Shown one piece after another: positions 26,858-35,295 of a DNA stretch of 64,000 nucleotides (the stretch's first letter is position 1; every line of letters begins with the position of its first letter). Location of the stretch: the NCBI GenBank assembly GCA_964409645.1, contig CAYPEK010000006.1:1-64000 (forward strand), read 5' to 3'. The DNA is from CAYPEK01 sp964409645. Its GTDB lineage: Bacteria > UBP15 > UBA6099. The translations under genes were made by a program, and so were the position numbers. The notes under the pieces were generated by a model, which was not told the DNA's origin, ran no database searches, and saw only the letters and a list, made by a program, of their open reading frames with translations.

Positions 26858-27115
26858 CTACGCGCCGCCCTCTGAAGCCGCCTGCTCGTCCAGCGCCTTT
26901 AACAACGCCATCTCGCGCATCAGCTCAAGCGTCTCCTCCGCCACCGCTTCGTCGATCTTCTCGATCGCGAATCCCGCGTGGACGAGAATGTAGTCGCCCA
27001 CCTCGACGTCGGCGAGCAGTTGCAGACTCACATCTTTTTCGACTCCGCCGTATTCAAACGTACCGAGGTCGTCCGTCTTCTTTTCCTTAAGTCTTACCGG
27101 CACTGCAAGGCACAT
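26858..27115 (-). CDS. hypC: Hydrogenase assembly chaperone HypC
   Basis: An 85-residue HypC/HupF family chaperone. It starts MCLAVPVRL, with the essential C2 that binds iron or the hydrogenase precursor, and contains GDYILVHAGFAIEKID. The SD GGAGAGG is 7 nt before the ATG. First gene of the hypCDEB block, with about 100 bp of AT-rich DNA upstream to the MmgE/PrpD gene, where its promoter should lie. Confidence 0.97.
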   Translation of the reverse strand: MCLAVPVRLKEKKTDDLGTFEYGGVEKDVSLQLLADVEVGDYILVHAGFAIEKIDEAVAEETLELMREMALLKALDEQAASEGGA

Positions 27116-27219
27116 GGTTTCGCCTCTCCATTTCTCCTTGAAACATCATATTATTGTAATGTATCTTTTAAATTATTTGTAGTGAAAATGTTAAGCGTTG
27201 TGGAACCCGCGCCGGAAAC

Positions 27220-28845
27220 TCACTTCACCGAACAACAATCGGAGATCAGAGAACGCACGCCTGACGGGCTCAGACTATCCATGTCGTTCAGCTTGTTGAA
27301 CGCCGCTTCGGCGGCTTCCTCGGTCAGCACCGCGCGGGCCTCCCTGTCGAACTTCGCCGAAACATTTCTGCGCAATTCGTCCGCCGGCCTGCCCGCCGCG
27401 CCGTAAGGAATCTCCTGCGCCGCCTCGTATTTTCTGTGCTCGGACTTCATCTCGAAAACCACTCGCGCGCCGAACGCCATCCGGAAATTCTCCGCACTCG
27501 ACGCGAGGCTGTTCTCCGCGCGTTCCTCCGGCGGGCGGCCGAAGATTTTCTCTATCGTGCGTCGGCCTTCGTCGATGAACCCCATTATCTCGCGCCCCGC
27601 AGCAAGCCACACGAGCGGCGATCCCGGCCCGATGTTTTTCACCAGCGTCCGCAGCGACCCGACCCGCATCTCGCTCATCAGATAACGGAGATCGAGCAGT
27701 TCGGAAACGCTCTCGATCAGTTTGCCGGTCAGCGAAATGTCGTGATGCACGCGGACCCGCTTCGCCATGTCCCACACGCGCTGATCGCCGATCCGCTCCG
27801 GCTCGAAATGCTCCGGCCCGAGCGCACGGTCGAGTATCCCGCACGCCAAATTGTACGGCGTCGAAAAATTCAGCGTGACCGGATGCGTCTGCTGATGCCG
27901 CACGTACCGGCGCGACATCTCGTCCATCTTCACCGTCGGCAGGCCCGCGTAAACGTCGATCTTGAATATTTCGTCCGGGTCGAATTCGTTGTTCTTCATT
28001 ATGTCGAACACGCAGTCCATCGCGGAGTCGATGTATGCGCATCCCGGATAGATTTTGTACGAGAGCGTGTCGGACAGCCAGCACTCGCCGAGCCGCGTCA
28101 GCATCGGATAGAGCGGCACGAACGAGAATGTTTCGATGAAGCCCTCCTGCTCTTCGAGGATGTCGCGCGGACCTTCCATTCCCTCGGCCGCATACTGCGC
28201 CGCGAGAAGCCCGGTGTGCATCCCGGCCGCGGTGAACAGTTTCGAGTCGCCGCCCATGAAGCCCGGCGTGAGCGGCCTCGCCGGCTGCGCAAGCGACATG
28301 CCGAGCGCATTCGCAACCTGAGTCGCGTCGAGCCCCATCAGCTTCGCCGCCGCAACCGCCGCGCCCGCGCTGTGGATGAACGCCCACATCTGCCCGTTCA
28401 GCGGTCCCGCCATTACCGAGCCGCCTATCCGCGCCTCGATCTCGTTCGCCACAGCAGCAGCAGTTATCAGTTGCTTGCCGTCAATCTCCATCCGCTCCGC
28501 GAGCGCAAGTGGCGCGAGTATCGCAGAGTGGCCCGTATGCCCCGCGAAAAGGTAGTCGTCGTAGTCGAGCAGCATGCTCAACGCCGAGTTGGCCGAGAGC
28601 GCGTCCCGGAGCGAGGCGTAGTCGCCGAACGGGATCATCTTGCTCGCGCCCGCGTCGGACAGACGGCGCACCGCCGCCGCCGACCGCCGGCCCGCCGACG
28701 TCCGCGACCCGGCGAATATCGCGCCGAGCACGCTCATCGCCTGCATCTTTATTTTCTCGACGACACGCTCGGGGATGTCCTCATACCTCAGTGCCGCGGC
28801 CCACTCCGCGATCTCCATCGTGTAATGTCGGCTCCTGCTGTTCAT
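27220..28845 (-). CDS. MmgE/PrpD family protein
   Basis: A 541-residue protein of the family that includes 2-methylcitrate dehydratase and cis-aconitate decarboxylase. Recognisable stretches are AEWAAALRYEDIPERVVEK near the N-terminus, LLDYDDYLFAGHTGHS near residue 92, and NALGMSLAQPARP with FMGGDSKLFTAAG. No metal cofactor is needed in the family. The substrate here cannot be told; no methylcitrate-cycle partner lies nearby. It is about 70-80 residues longer than many family members, mainly at the C-terminus. It is separated by about 100 bp from hypC and may be transcribed ahead of it. Confidence 0.85.
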   Translation of the reverse strand: MNSRSRHYTMEIAEWAAALRYEDIPERVVEKIKMQAMSVLGAIFAGSRTSAGRRSAAAVRRLSDAGASKMIPFGDYASLRDALSANSALSMLLDYDDYLFAGHTGHSAILAPLALAERMEIDGKQLITAAAVANEIEARIGGSVMAGPLNGQMWAFIHSAGAAVAAAKLMGLDATQVANALGMSLAQPARPLTPGFMGGDSKLFTAAGMHTGLLAAQYAAEGMEGPRDILEEQEGFIETFSFVPLYPMLTRLGECWLSDTLSYKIYPGCAYIDSAMDCVFDIMKNNEFDPDEIFKIDVYAGLPTVKMDEMSRRYVRHQQTHPVTLNFSTPYNLACGILDRALGPEHFEPERIGDQRVWDMAKRVRVHHDISLTGKLIESVSELLDLRYLMSEMRVGSLRTLVKNIGPGSPLVWLAAGREIMGFIDEGRRTIEKIFGRPPEERAENSLASSAENFRMAFGARVVFEMKSEHRKYEAAQEIPYGAAGRPADELRRNVSAKFDREARAVLTEEAAEAAFNKLNDMDSLSPSGVRSLISDCCSVK

Positions 28846-28954
28846 CTCGTTTCCTCCGGATTTTGCTCGTCCGAAACCGGCACGGATAATTTACCATAAA
28901 ACGAATTTTGCGGAAAGCGCGCGGTTTTCTCATTGTTATGCGCCGATCTTGGAG

Positions 28955-29137
28955 TTAGCCTGCATTTTTCACCAGTGCAGGCAGAAATCGAAAAAAGGGA
29001 TGAGATGCAAGGCGAATCAAGTGAGAACGAAGGAGCATACTATTCTGTATGTGATCGAGTTCGAGCCGATGATTCAACGCTGTAGATCGCCCTTTTTTCG
29101 ATTTCTCGGATTTTTCTTGTGAAAAATCCGGGTTAGA
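28955..29137. repeat. MITE-like inverted repeat element with nested hairpins
   Basis: A roughly 183-bp element in the 332-bp gap before the DUF58 gene. Its ends are imperfect inverted repeats (GTTAGCCTGCATTTTTCAC at 28954-28972 against GTGAAAAATCCGGGTTAGA at 29119-29137; about 14 of 19 match). Inside, a perfect 17-bp inverted pair occurs at 28983-28999 and 29090-29106. The core holds GAATCA/TGATTC and a CATAC-loop-GTATG hairpin (29036-29051). The right end alone can form GGATTTTTC/GAAAAATCC. No ORF lies within it. Confidence 0.85.
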
Positions 29138-29177
29138 ATGTCATAATGAGAAAAAGCACACGGCGGCAGTCGAGGAA

Positions 29178-30098
29178 ATGATAAACGAAAACAACGGACA
29201 TGCTTTCTCGCCGGAGTTGATGGAGAAGGTGGCGCGGCTCGAACTCCGCGCGCGCATGACCGCCGAGGGGCTGCTCACCGGCATGCACGGCAGCGCCTCA
29301 CACGGCTTCAACGTCGAGTTCCTCGAACACCGCGAGTATTATCCCGGTGACGATCCGCGACACGTTGACTGGAAGGTGTTCGCGAAAAGCGGCCGCTACT
29401 ACGTCAAACAGCACGAAGAGGAAAAGAATCTTCAGATTTACATAGTGATGGACGCGAGCGCCTCGATGGATTTCGGCCGCGCGGCGGACGGCGGCGGCGG
29501 CGCGAAATGGGAGCACGGGACGCTCTTCGCGGCGGCGCTCGCATACTTGTTCCTTAAGCAGGGCGACGCCGTGGGGCTGATCGTAGCCGGCGGAAGCGGG
29601 CCCGGACGCCCCATCGAGCCGCGTGTCTCCAGAGGGCAACTCTACCGCGTACTCGGCGCACTCGCGCAGACGCGGCCCGGCGGCGAAGCCCGCATTGCCG
29701 ACGCGCTCCGAATGATCGGCGAGCAATCGCGCCGCCGGTGCTTCTTCATCGTCGTTTCGGACCTGCTCGAAGACCCCGCGCCCGTTCAGGACGCGCTCCG
29801 TGTCATCCGCGGACGCGGCGGCGAAGCCGTTGTGTTACACGTCCTCTCTCCCGCCGAACTCGATTTCCCGTTCACGCGGGCCTCGCGGTTCATCGACCCG
29901 GAAACAGGCCGCGACCTCACTTCCGACCCTACCGTCATCCGCGCGATGTACATGAAAAATCTCGGCGCGTTCCTCGACAACTATCGCGAGTTCTGCCTCA
30001 GGATCGGCGCCGATTTCGTTCCGGCGCCCACCGCGTCGTCCGCTGAAGAAACGCTTCTCGGCTATCTCGAACGCCGCGAGCGCGGGAAGAGGAGATGA
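29178..30098 (+). CDS. DUF58 domain-containing protein
   Basis: A 306-residue protein of the DUF58 family, usually partnered with MoxR AAA+ ATPases and BatA/BatB membrane proteins. The N-terminal motif FLEHREYYPGDDPRHVDWKVFAKSG is the DUF58 signature (about 52-77, shortened here to its key part YPGDDPRHVDW). It is followed by a VWA-like strand with a DASASM metal-site motif near residue 92. There is no membrane segment. The start is uncertain: GAGGAA is only 2 nt before the ATG. The stop overlaps the next gene by ATGA, so both are translated together. No moxR gene is in the window. Confidence 0.85.
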   Translation: MINENNGHAFSPELMEKVARLELRARMTAEGLLTGMHGSASHGFNVEFLEHREYYPGDDPRHVDWKVFAKSGRYYVKQHEEEKNLQIYIVMDASASMDFGRAADGGGGAKWEHGTLFAAALAYLFLKQGDAVGLIVAGGSGPGRPIEPRVSRGQLYRVLGALAQTRPGGEARIADALRMIGEQSRRRCFFIVVSDLLEDPAPVQDALRVIRGRGGEAVVLHVLSPAELDFPFTRASRFIDPETGRDLTSDPTVIRAMYMKNLGAFLDNYREFCLRIGADFVPAPTASSAEETLLGYLERRERGKRR

Positions 30099-32200
30099 CG
30101 ATGGGGTTCCTCCAGCCGGCTCTCCTCGCAACCCTCGCGCTCATCGCCATCCCGCTGCTTCTGCACCTTTTCGCGCGCAGGCAGGTTCAACAGGTCGTGT
30201 TTCCAGCATACATGCTACTTCTCGGCTCGAAAAAGCGCAGCCTGCGCGTGCTGACACTCCAGCAGTGGCTGGTGCTGCTCTGCCGCATGCTCGCCGTGGG
30301 GCTGCTCGCGCTTGCTTTTGCGCAACCCGTCCTTCACCGCTCGCACCTGTCTCTGCCCGGCACGCGGGACCGCGTCGCGATCCACATCATCCTCGACAAC
30401 TCGCCGAGCATGAGCCGCCGGCGCGGCGGCGTGAGCCTCCTCGACCGCGCGAAATCCGCCGGCGCGGCGCTCGCCGCGCGCGCCGCGTACGACGACGAGA
30501 TCACCGTCGAGCCGACATGCGGCGAAAACAGCCGCGGCGACGCCCTCTCGCCCGCCGCAGCCGCCAAATTCATCAGAAACGTTCAGCCCGGCAATTGCCT
30601 TGCCCGGCTCGACCTCAAAATAAACCGCGCGATCCGCGAGTTGCGCCAGTCGCCCTCGAGCGAGCGCCGGATCATCATCCTCTCCGACTTTCAGGCGAAC
30701 GGTTTCGGACTCAAACCGCCGAAACCCGAAAAAGGCGACCCGGCGCTGATCGCGGTCAACCCGGCGTCAGGCGCGGCCTCTTTCAACGCGTGGATATCCA
30801 AGATCGACCTGCCTCTGTTCCCGCTTAGCGGCGAACAGGACTCGATCTGCTTCCGCGCCGAAACCGACGGCCCCGGCGGCGCGCCGCTCTCCGCCTCGCT
30901 CGTGATCGACGGCGAAAAACGCGGCGAACAGACGCTCGAACCCGGCGGACGCGGATGCTTCACGCTGTCGTTCGGCAAACCCGGCGCGGGCTGGGGAAAG
31001 ATCGTGCTCTCCGGCGACAACATGCCGGCCGACAACACAGGTTATTTCACTTTCGAAATCCACAAAAAAATCACGCTCGCACTCGTCGCCGCCGAAGAAG
31101 ACACGCGCGACCCCGCGAAGGGCGCGTTCTACGCATACCGCGCGCTACGGACAATCGCGGGCGCGGGTCAGGGCGCGGGAGCGGTCGATATGACGATCGT
31201 GCCGCCGGGCAGCCTGACGCGGCAGTCTCTCCCACGCGCGGGCGTAGTTTTCATCCCCGACCCGTCGGGACTCTCGCGGAACGCCGTCGCCGCGCTCGGC
31301 GACTTCGCATCCGCAGGCGGCGGTGTTTTCATAACTTCCGGGCAGGATCAGCAGACCGCATCAATCATCGCAGGAACACTTTTCGGAGGCGGCATTTCCA
31401 TATCTGTTCCAAAGCGAGAAAAAACGACGGCGACGGAAGGTTTTCTCTCGGTCGGCGGTGTTGACATTGCGCATCCTATTTTCGCGGGTCTCACCGGCGC
31501 TTACGGCATGTCGTTCAAGGATACGCGGTTCGGTCATCCGGCCGCAATTAGAATCGCGGGCGCGGATGTCGCCGCCCCTGCTTCACTCTCGGACGGGTCT
31601 GCGCTTCTTGCTGAGCGTGCACTCGGCACCGGAAGAATCGTAATCCTTGCGTCAGGCATGGCCCCTGAATCCACCAATCTGCCTCTCAAACCTGCGTTCA
31701 TTCCATTCATACTGCAAACAATCAAATACCTCGGCGAGCCGGGCGGCCGCGGAAGTGATAATTTCACCGCCGGTTCGGTCATACGCATCCGCGCCGACGT
31801 CCCGGCGGACGTCCGCGAAATCGCGGCTCGCAACGTCGAAGGCGGCGGCAGGATCGATCTCGTCCGCATATCGGAGGGCAAAAACGGAGTGTTCGCGGCC
31901 CGCGCGGGCGCGGAATCCGCCGAAGGCGTTTACAGGTTGCTGCAAGGCGACAAACCCACGGGGATGTTCGCGGTTAACCCGGACCCGGCGGAAGGCCGCC
32001 TCGCGGCGGTACCGCCCGAGCGCTTCAAAAAAACATATAGCGGGTACACAGCGAACTTCGTACCAGCGGCCCGCTACTCGGACAACGCAAAAATCGCGTC
32101 GCTGACATTCGCACGCCGCGCCGCCGCCCTTTGGTTTCCCGCCCTGCTCGGCGCGCTCCTCTTACTCCTCACCGAAACGGTCATATCAAATAAGAAATAA
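30095..32200 (+). CDS. BatA-like N-terminal-membrane-domain protein with VWA-type region
   Basis: A 701-residue protein. Its first 75 residues form the BatA-type double-transmembrane domain (FLQPALLATLALIAIPLLLHL, then LQQWLVLLCRMLAVGLLALAFAQP). A VWA-like domain follows, with a DNSPSMS metal-site motif near residue 104, then a long, probably periplasmic beta-rich region and a last transmembrane helix near 675-695. It is translationally coupled to the DUF58 gene (ATGA). By family knowledge the pair links to MoxR-type chaperone complexes; here the ATPase is missing. Transcription likely ends at the GC hairpin about 80 bp downstream. Confidence 0.82.
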   Translation: MTMGFLQPALLATLALIAIPLLLHLFARRQVQQVVFPAYMLLLGSKKRSLRVLTLQQWLVLLCRMLAVGLLALAFAQPVLHRSHLSLPGTRDRVAIHIILDNSPSMSRRRGGVSLLDRAKSAGAALAARAAYDDEITVEPTCGENSRGDALSPAAAAKFIRNVQPGNCLARLDLKINRAIRELRQSPSSERRIIILSDFQANGFGLKPPKPEKGDPALIAVNPASGAASFNAWISKIDLPLFPLSGEQDSICFRAETDGPGGAPLSASLVIDGEKRGEQTLEPGGRGCFTLSFGKPGAGWGKIVLSGDNMPADNTGYFTFEIHKKITLALVAAEEDTRDPAKGAFYAYRALRTIAGAGQGAGAVDMTIVPPGSLTRQSLPRAGVVFIPDPSGLSRNAVAALGDFASAGGGVFITSGQDQQTASIIAGTLFGGGISISVPKREKTTATEGFLSVGGVDIAHPIFAGLTGAYGMSFKDTRFGHPAAIRIAGADVAAPASLSDGSALLAERALGTGRIVILASGMAPESTNLPLKPAFIPFILQTIKYLGEPGGRGSDNFTAGSVIRIRADVPADVREIAARNVEGGGRIDLVRISEGKNGVFAARAGAESAEGVYRLLQGDKPTGMFAVNPDPAEGRLAAVPPERFKKTYSGYTANFVPAARYSDNAKIASLTFARRAAALWFPALLGALLLLLTETVISNKK

Positions 32201-32203
32201 GTT

Positions 32204-32240
32204 TGATCACAGATGAACACTGATTAACACAAATAAAGAT
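32204..32240. repeat. Short AT-rich dispersed-repeat-like sequence
   Basis: The stretch contains GATCACAGATGAACACTGAT followed by TAACACAAATAAAG. It has the internally repetitive ACACtGAt/AACACA look of a dispersed intergenic repeat family common in bacteria, and resembles the A motifs at 17.3-18.3 kb in style though not in sequence. Only one copy in this window. Confidence 0.4.
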
Positions 32241-32280
32241 ATTTCCTCCGTCAACGCCACAAAAATTGTTACCAAAGCGA

Positions 32281-32314
32281 AAACGCGCGCCGGGTGAGAC
32301 GCGCGCTTTATTTC
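32281..32314. terminator. Probable bidirectional terminator
   Basis: CGCGCG (32285-32290) and CGCGCG (32301-32306) form a 6-bp stem with a 10-nt loop, with AAAA on the left and CTTTATTT on the right. It lies between the convergent BatA-like (+) and VOC (-) genes and could serve both. Confidence 0.65.
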
Positions 32315-32333
32315 GTTTGTGATTCCGGTTCCG

Positions 32334-32711
32334 TTATCCCGGGAAATCTTGAATAAGCTGGATCAGAACACCGTCCGGCGCTTTGATGAACGCGATCTTC
32401 CTCGTCGGCCTGATCTGGAACGGCGGGAGCAGGAACTCCGCGCCCCGCTCGCGCAGAGCTTTGGCTTCGGCCTCGATGTCGTCCGATTCGAGCGCGAAGT
32501 GGCTGAGACCGTACTCGGGCGCGGCCGAGGGCGGCCCATCCTTCGACTTCGACCTCTCAAGCTCGATCTCGACCGTGTCGTTCCCCACGAATATGCACGG
32601 CGCTCCCATCACTTCCAGTTCGTACAACTTCTTGAACCCAAGCACTTCCGTGTAATATTTCAGGGTCGCTTCCTGATCCGAACATTTGACTCCGATGTGC
32701 AGAAACTTCAT
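32334..32711 (-). CDS. VOC (glyoxalase/bleomycin resistance/dioxygenase fold) protein
   Basis: A 125-residue single-chain VOC domain pair. The two beta-alpha-beta-beta-beta halves begin MKFLHIGVKCSDQEATLKYY and LSHFALESDDIEAEAKAL. Possible metal ligands are H5 and E52 in the first half and H72 in the second, plus the C-terminal ILIQLIQ strand. Specific activity (glyoxalase I, methylmalonyl-CoA epimerase or other) cannot be decided. It follows the aminotransferase gene by 19 bp on the same strand, so the two were probably co-transcribed. Confidence 0.85.
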   Translation of the reverse strand: MKFLHIGVKCSDQEATLKYYTEVLGFKKLYELEVMGAPCIFVGNDTVEIELERSKSKDGPPSAAPEYGLSHFALESDDIEAEAKALRERGAEFLLPPFQIRPTRKIAFIKAPDGVLIQLIQDFPG

Positions 32712-32730
32712 GATTAGCGGCCGCCTTCCG

Positions 32731-33975
32731 TCAGGATTTTATCAGCGTTTTGACTTTCTCGAAGCAGATGTCCGCCACTTCAAGCGTGCGCTGTATGTCG
32801 TCTTCCGTATGCCCGTAGCAGATGAACCAGTTATGGTGCGGATGCAGGAAAACACCGCGCCGGATGGCTTCCGTGCAGAACAACGTCCTCATCTAGAACG
32901 TGTTCGGATAGTTGAAGTTCATGTACGGGATCGACGGCGGGCCTGAGTACGTCACGTCAACGGAGTGCTTTTTGGCAAGTTCGAGCAGCCCGTTTTTCAG
33001 CAGCAGGCCGGTTCTTTCGACAGTCCCGATCACGTCCTGCGTGCGTATGAATTCGAGACACGCGAGCGCCGCCGCGAGCGGTGCGCCGTTGTAGAAATGC
33101 GTGCCCGAGAAGAATACGTTGCACGCCGCCTTTTTCAGTTCCGCTTTGCCGTACGCAACTGACAGCGGATGGCCATTTGCAATTCCCTTGCCGATCGTCA
33201 CCAAGTCCGGCTTCGCTCCGAAATATTCGTGCGAGCCCTCGAACTTCAGTCTGTAGCAGCACCTGATGTCGTCCATTATGAACACGATGCCTTCCTGATC
33301 GCAAACCTCGCGTACCGCATCGAAAAATCCCGGCGCCGGAAGCTCGGTGTTGCTGAACGCCTCGTGCCTCATCGGCGTCAGAATTATCCCCGCGATTTCG
33401 CCCTTGTTCTTTTCCACCGTGTTGCGCAGGCTGTCGATGTTGTTGAATTCGAAGCTGATGATGCCCGCCCGGTGCTGGTCGTTCACGCCGGTTGTTGTCG
33501 GCACACACCAGTCGTGGAACCCGTGATACGTCCCGGACGCCATCAATATTTTTTTCCTTTTAGTGTGGACTCTCGCCACACGCGTACACCACGTCGTCAC
33601 ATCCGACCCGTTCTTCGCGAAAATAACCCAGTCGGCCAGCGGTGTGTGCTTCACTATGTATTCGGCCGCCTCGACCCACCGGTCCATCGGCATCGTCATC
33701 AGACCGCCGCGCGTCATCTGCTCGTTCACGGCTTCCTCGACAACCGGATGCCTGTAGCCAAGCAGATTGGCCCCGAACGCGCACATGTAATCGATGTAGT
33801 CGTTACCGTCCACATCCACAGCGTGCCCTTTGTACCCTTCGTGGAAAAAGCACGGATACTGGCCGCCCACCATAAAATTCGGGTTCCTCGGCCCGAATAT
33901 TCCGTTCGGAATAATCTCCTGCGCGCGCTCGAACATCTTTAGCGATTTTGAAATGTCGTAAAGCTTTTCTTCCAT
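32731..33975 (-). pseudogene. Class III aminotransferase interrupted by one in-frame amber codon
   Basis: A PLP-dependent fold I aminotransferase related to glutamate-1-semialdehyde aminomutase-like enzymes. The reading frame is intact for 360 codons from the ATG at 33975 (GGGGAGG 5 nt upstream), then meets TAG at 32893-32895. It continues in the same frame for 53 more codons (MRTLFCTEAIRRGVFLHPHH, then FICYGHTEDDI) to TGA at 32731-32733. That tail is the expected C-terminus of the family. The PLP lysine (TIGKGIANG) and the cofactor aspartate (FIMDDIR) are present. A single nonsense change, a sequencing error, or readthrough would all explain this. TAG ends other genes here, so full reassignment is unlikely. 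Confidence 0.75.
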
Positions 33976-34155
33976 CACTGCCTCCCCTTCGCCGAAACAC
34001 GGCGCGTAACGCCATATCGACAGTAGTTTTCCTCAGTAATCACATAATGCCCCTCAAAACACAGGCTATTATATAACATTGATTCTGAATTGTTAAACCA
34101 AAAATTCTCACTGTATCCAGCCGAAAAAAATGATTGAAATATTCGGAAGACGCGG

Positions 34156-34800
34156 TCAGGCGGTCGCTTTTTTGCAGAGTTTTGCGGCGTCGTCGCCTCC
34201 CTCGGAGATAAACCAAGAGGCGAGTTCATCAGGCGAACCGAACTCGGACATTTCGAGCGGCGACAACGCGTGGAGTATATCGGCAAGAAGAACGGCCCTA
34301 TCCCTGTCGGAAGGCGCGGCCGGTCTGCCCGACACCATCGATCGCCAGAGATCGTCCTCAATCACATTCAGCATCCTGCGCCGGAATTGCCACACCATGT
34401 ACGTCTTTTCCGGAAGCTGCGCGGCGATTGTTTTTATCGCTTTCGCCATCCCGACCCTGTACATCAGCGTGCGGCGCTCCTCGCGCTCGCCCTCTCCCGG
34501 CGCCGATCTGACATTTTCGTACAACGCCGCCTCAACCCGCTGAAGGCAAACGAGAATGTAAAGAACCGGGTCCGGATACGATTCCATCGGAACAGACTGA
34601 ACGATACCGCGGGCGTCGTAAGTCCCGCGCCGCTCGATATATGGCGCCCGGTCGTGGTCGTACGCAAAAACCTTTGCCGCCTCGTCCAGTTCCTCAAGCA
34701 CCGGGTTTATCAGATTCTTATATTCCTGCCGCGTGTAGGGCCGGAGTGTATCAAAGTCCCGTTCGAGCTTATCGATGGTCTGTTTCAGTCTCGATTCCAT
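34156..34800 (-). CDS. Hypothetical protein
   Basis: I do not recognise this protein. It is about 214 residues, predicted mostly helical, with no signal peptide or membrane helix. The N-terminal third is charged (KLERDFDTLRPYTRQEYKNL), and the middle contains LYILVCLQRVEAALYE and MVWQFRRRMLNVIEDDLW. I choose the ATG at 34800 (MESRLKQ) over 34824 because GGAAGCGGGG lies just upstream. It stands between the aminotransferase and the winged-helix gene on the same strand with gaps of 180 bp on each side. The terminator at 34857 lies upstream, so it must have its own promoter. Confidence 0.6.
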   Translation of the reverse strand: MESRLKQTIDKLERDFDTLRPYTRQEYKNLINPVLEELDEAAKVFAYDHDRAPYIERRGTYDARGIVQSVPMESYPDPVLYILVCLQRVEAALYENVRSAPGEGEREERRTLMYRVGMAKAIKTIAAQLPEKTYMVWQFRRRMLNVIEDDLWRSMVSGRPAAPSDRDRAVLLADILHALSPLEMSEFGSPDELASWFISEGGDDAAKLCKKATA

Positions 34801-34856
34801 TATCCCCGCTTCCGTGCTCCGCATGTCCGAAAAATACGCCGTCCGTCGAATTATGC

Positions 34857-34880
34857 AAAAAAACCGCGGAATGTCCGCGG
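34857..34880 (-). terminator. Rho-independent terminator after the winged-helix gene
   Basis: A perfect 7-bp stem CCGCGGA (34864-34870) / TCCGCGG (34874-34880). On the minus strand it is followed by seven Ts. It ends transcription of the winged-helix regulator gene about 110 bp upstream. Confidence 0.85.
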
Positions 34881-34992
34881 CTTTCCTTGTCTATGATCCG
34901 CAATCGTTTTCCAGCCGGCTGCCGACGGCCGTGATGTCCGCGTCATGTACAGGCGTTGCGTAAACAACCAGTGTCCGACGCCCGGACATCGC

Positions 34993-35271
34993 TCAGCCGC
35001 TCACCGTGAACAAATCTTTTAAAGGTTTATATAAGAAATGCGCCGGATTCAGTTTGTAAATTTTCAGGCGGCCCTCCTTGTGGTAAAGGACAAGCCCGAA
35101 CTCGACGAGCGAGTTCATCTGCCTGTTAACCTCCGAAACGGACGAGCCGCATGCAATTGCGAGCTCTTTCTCAAAGTAGCTTTCTTTATCGCGCTTGAAC
35201 AAGGTGTAGAGAATCCGAATCTTGGTTTTGCTTCCCAATACTTCCTCTAGAAACACGCCTTGCACCTCCAT
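34993..35271 (-). CDS. Small winged-helix DNA-binding protein
   Basis: A roughly 92-residue ArsR/MarR-like winged-helix domain: LGSKTKIRILYTLFK, then a helix-turn-helix (FEKELAIACGSSVSEVNRQM) and a wing (GLVLYHKEGRLKIYKLN). No metal-binding cysteines or second domain are seen, so the signal is unknown. The frame is open from a GTG at 35295, but I favour the ATG at 35271 (MEVQGVFLEE). It is monocistronic with a clear terminator. Probably a local transcription regulator; its target is not evident. Confidence 0.75.
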   Translation of the reverse strand: MEVQGVFLEEVLGSKTKIRILYTLFKRDKESYFEKELAIACGSSVSEVNRQMNSLVEFGLVLYHKEGRLKIYKLNPAHFLYKPLKDLFTVSG

Positions 35272-35295
35272 CGCCGCTTCGAGGATAGCACCCAC

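Noticed and set aside
32893..32895. Pyrrolysine or general TAG reassignment
   Set aside because: Other intact genes in the window (murJ, hypD, the DUF2723 gene) end in TAG at family-typical C-termini, and no pyl gene is seen. Kept only as one option for this codon.
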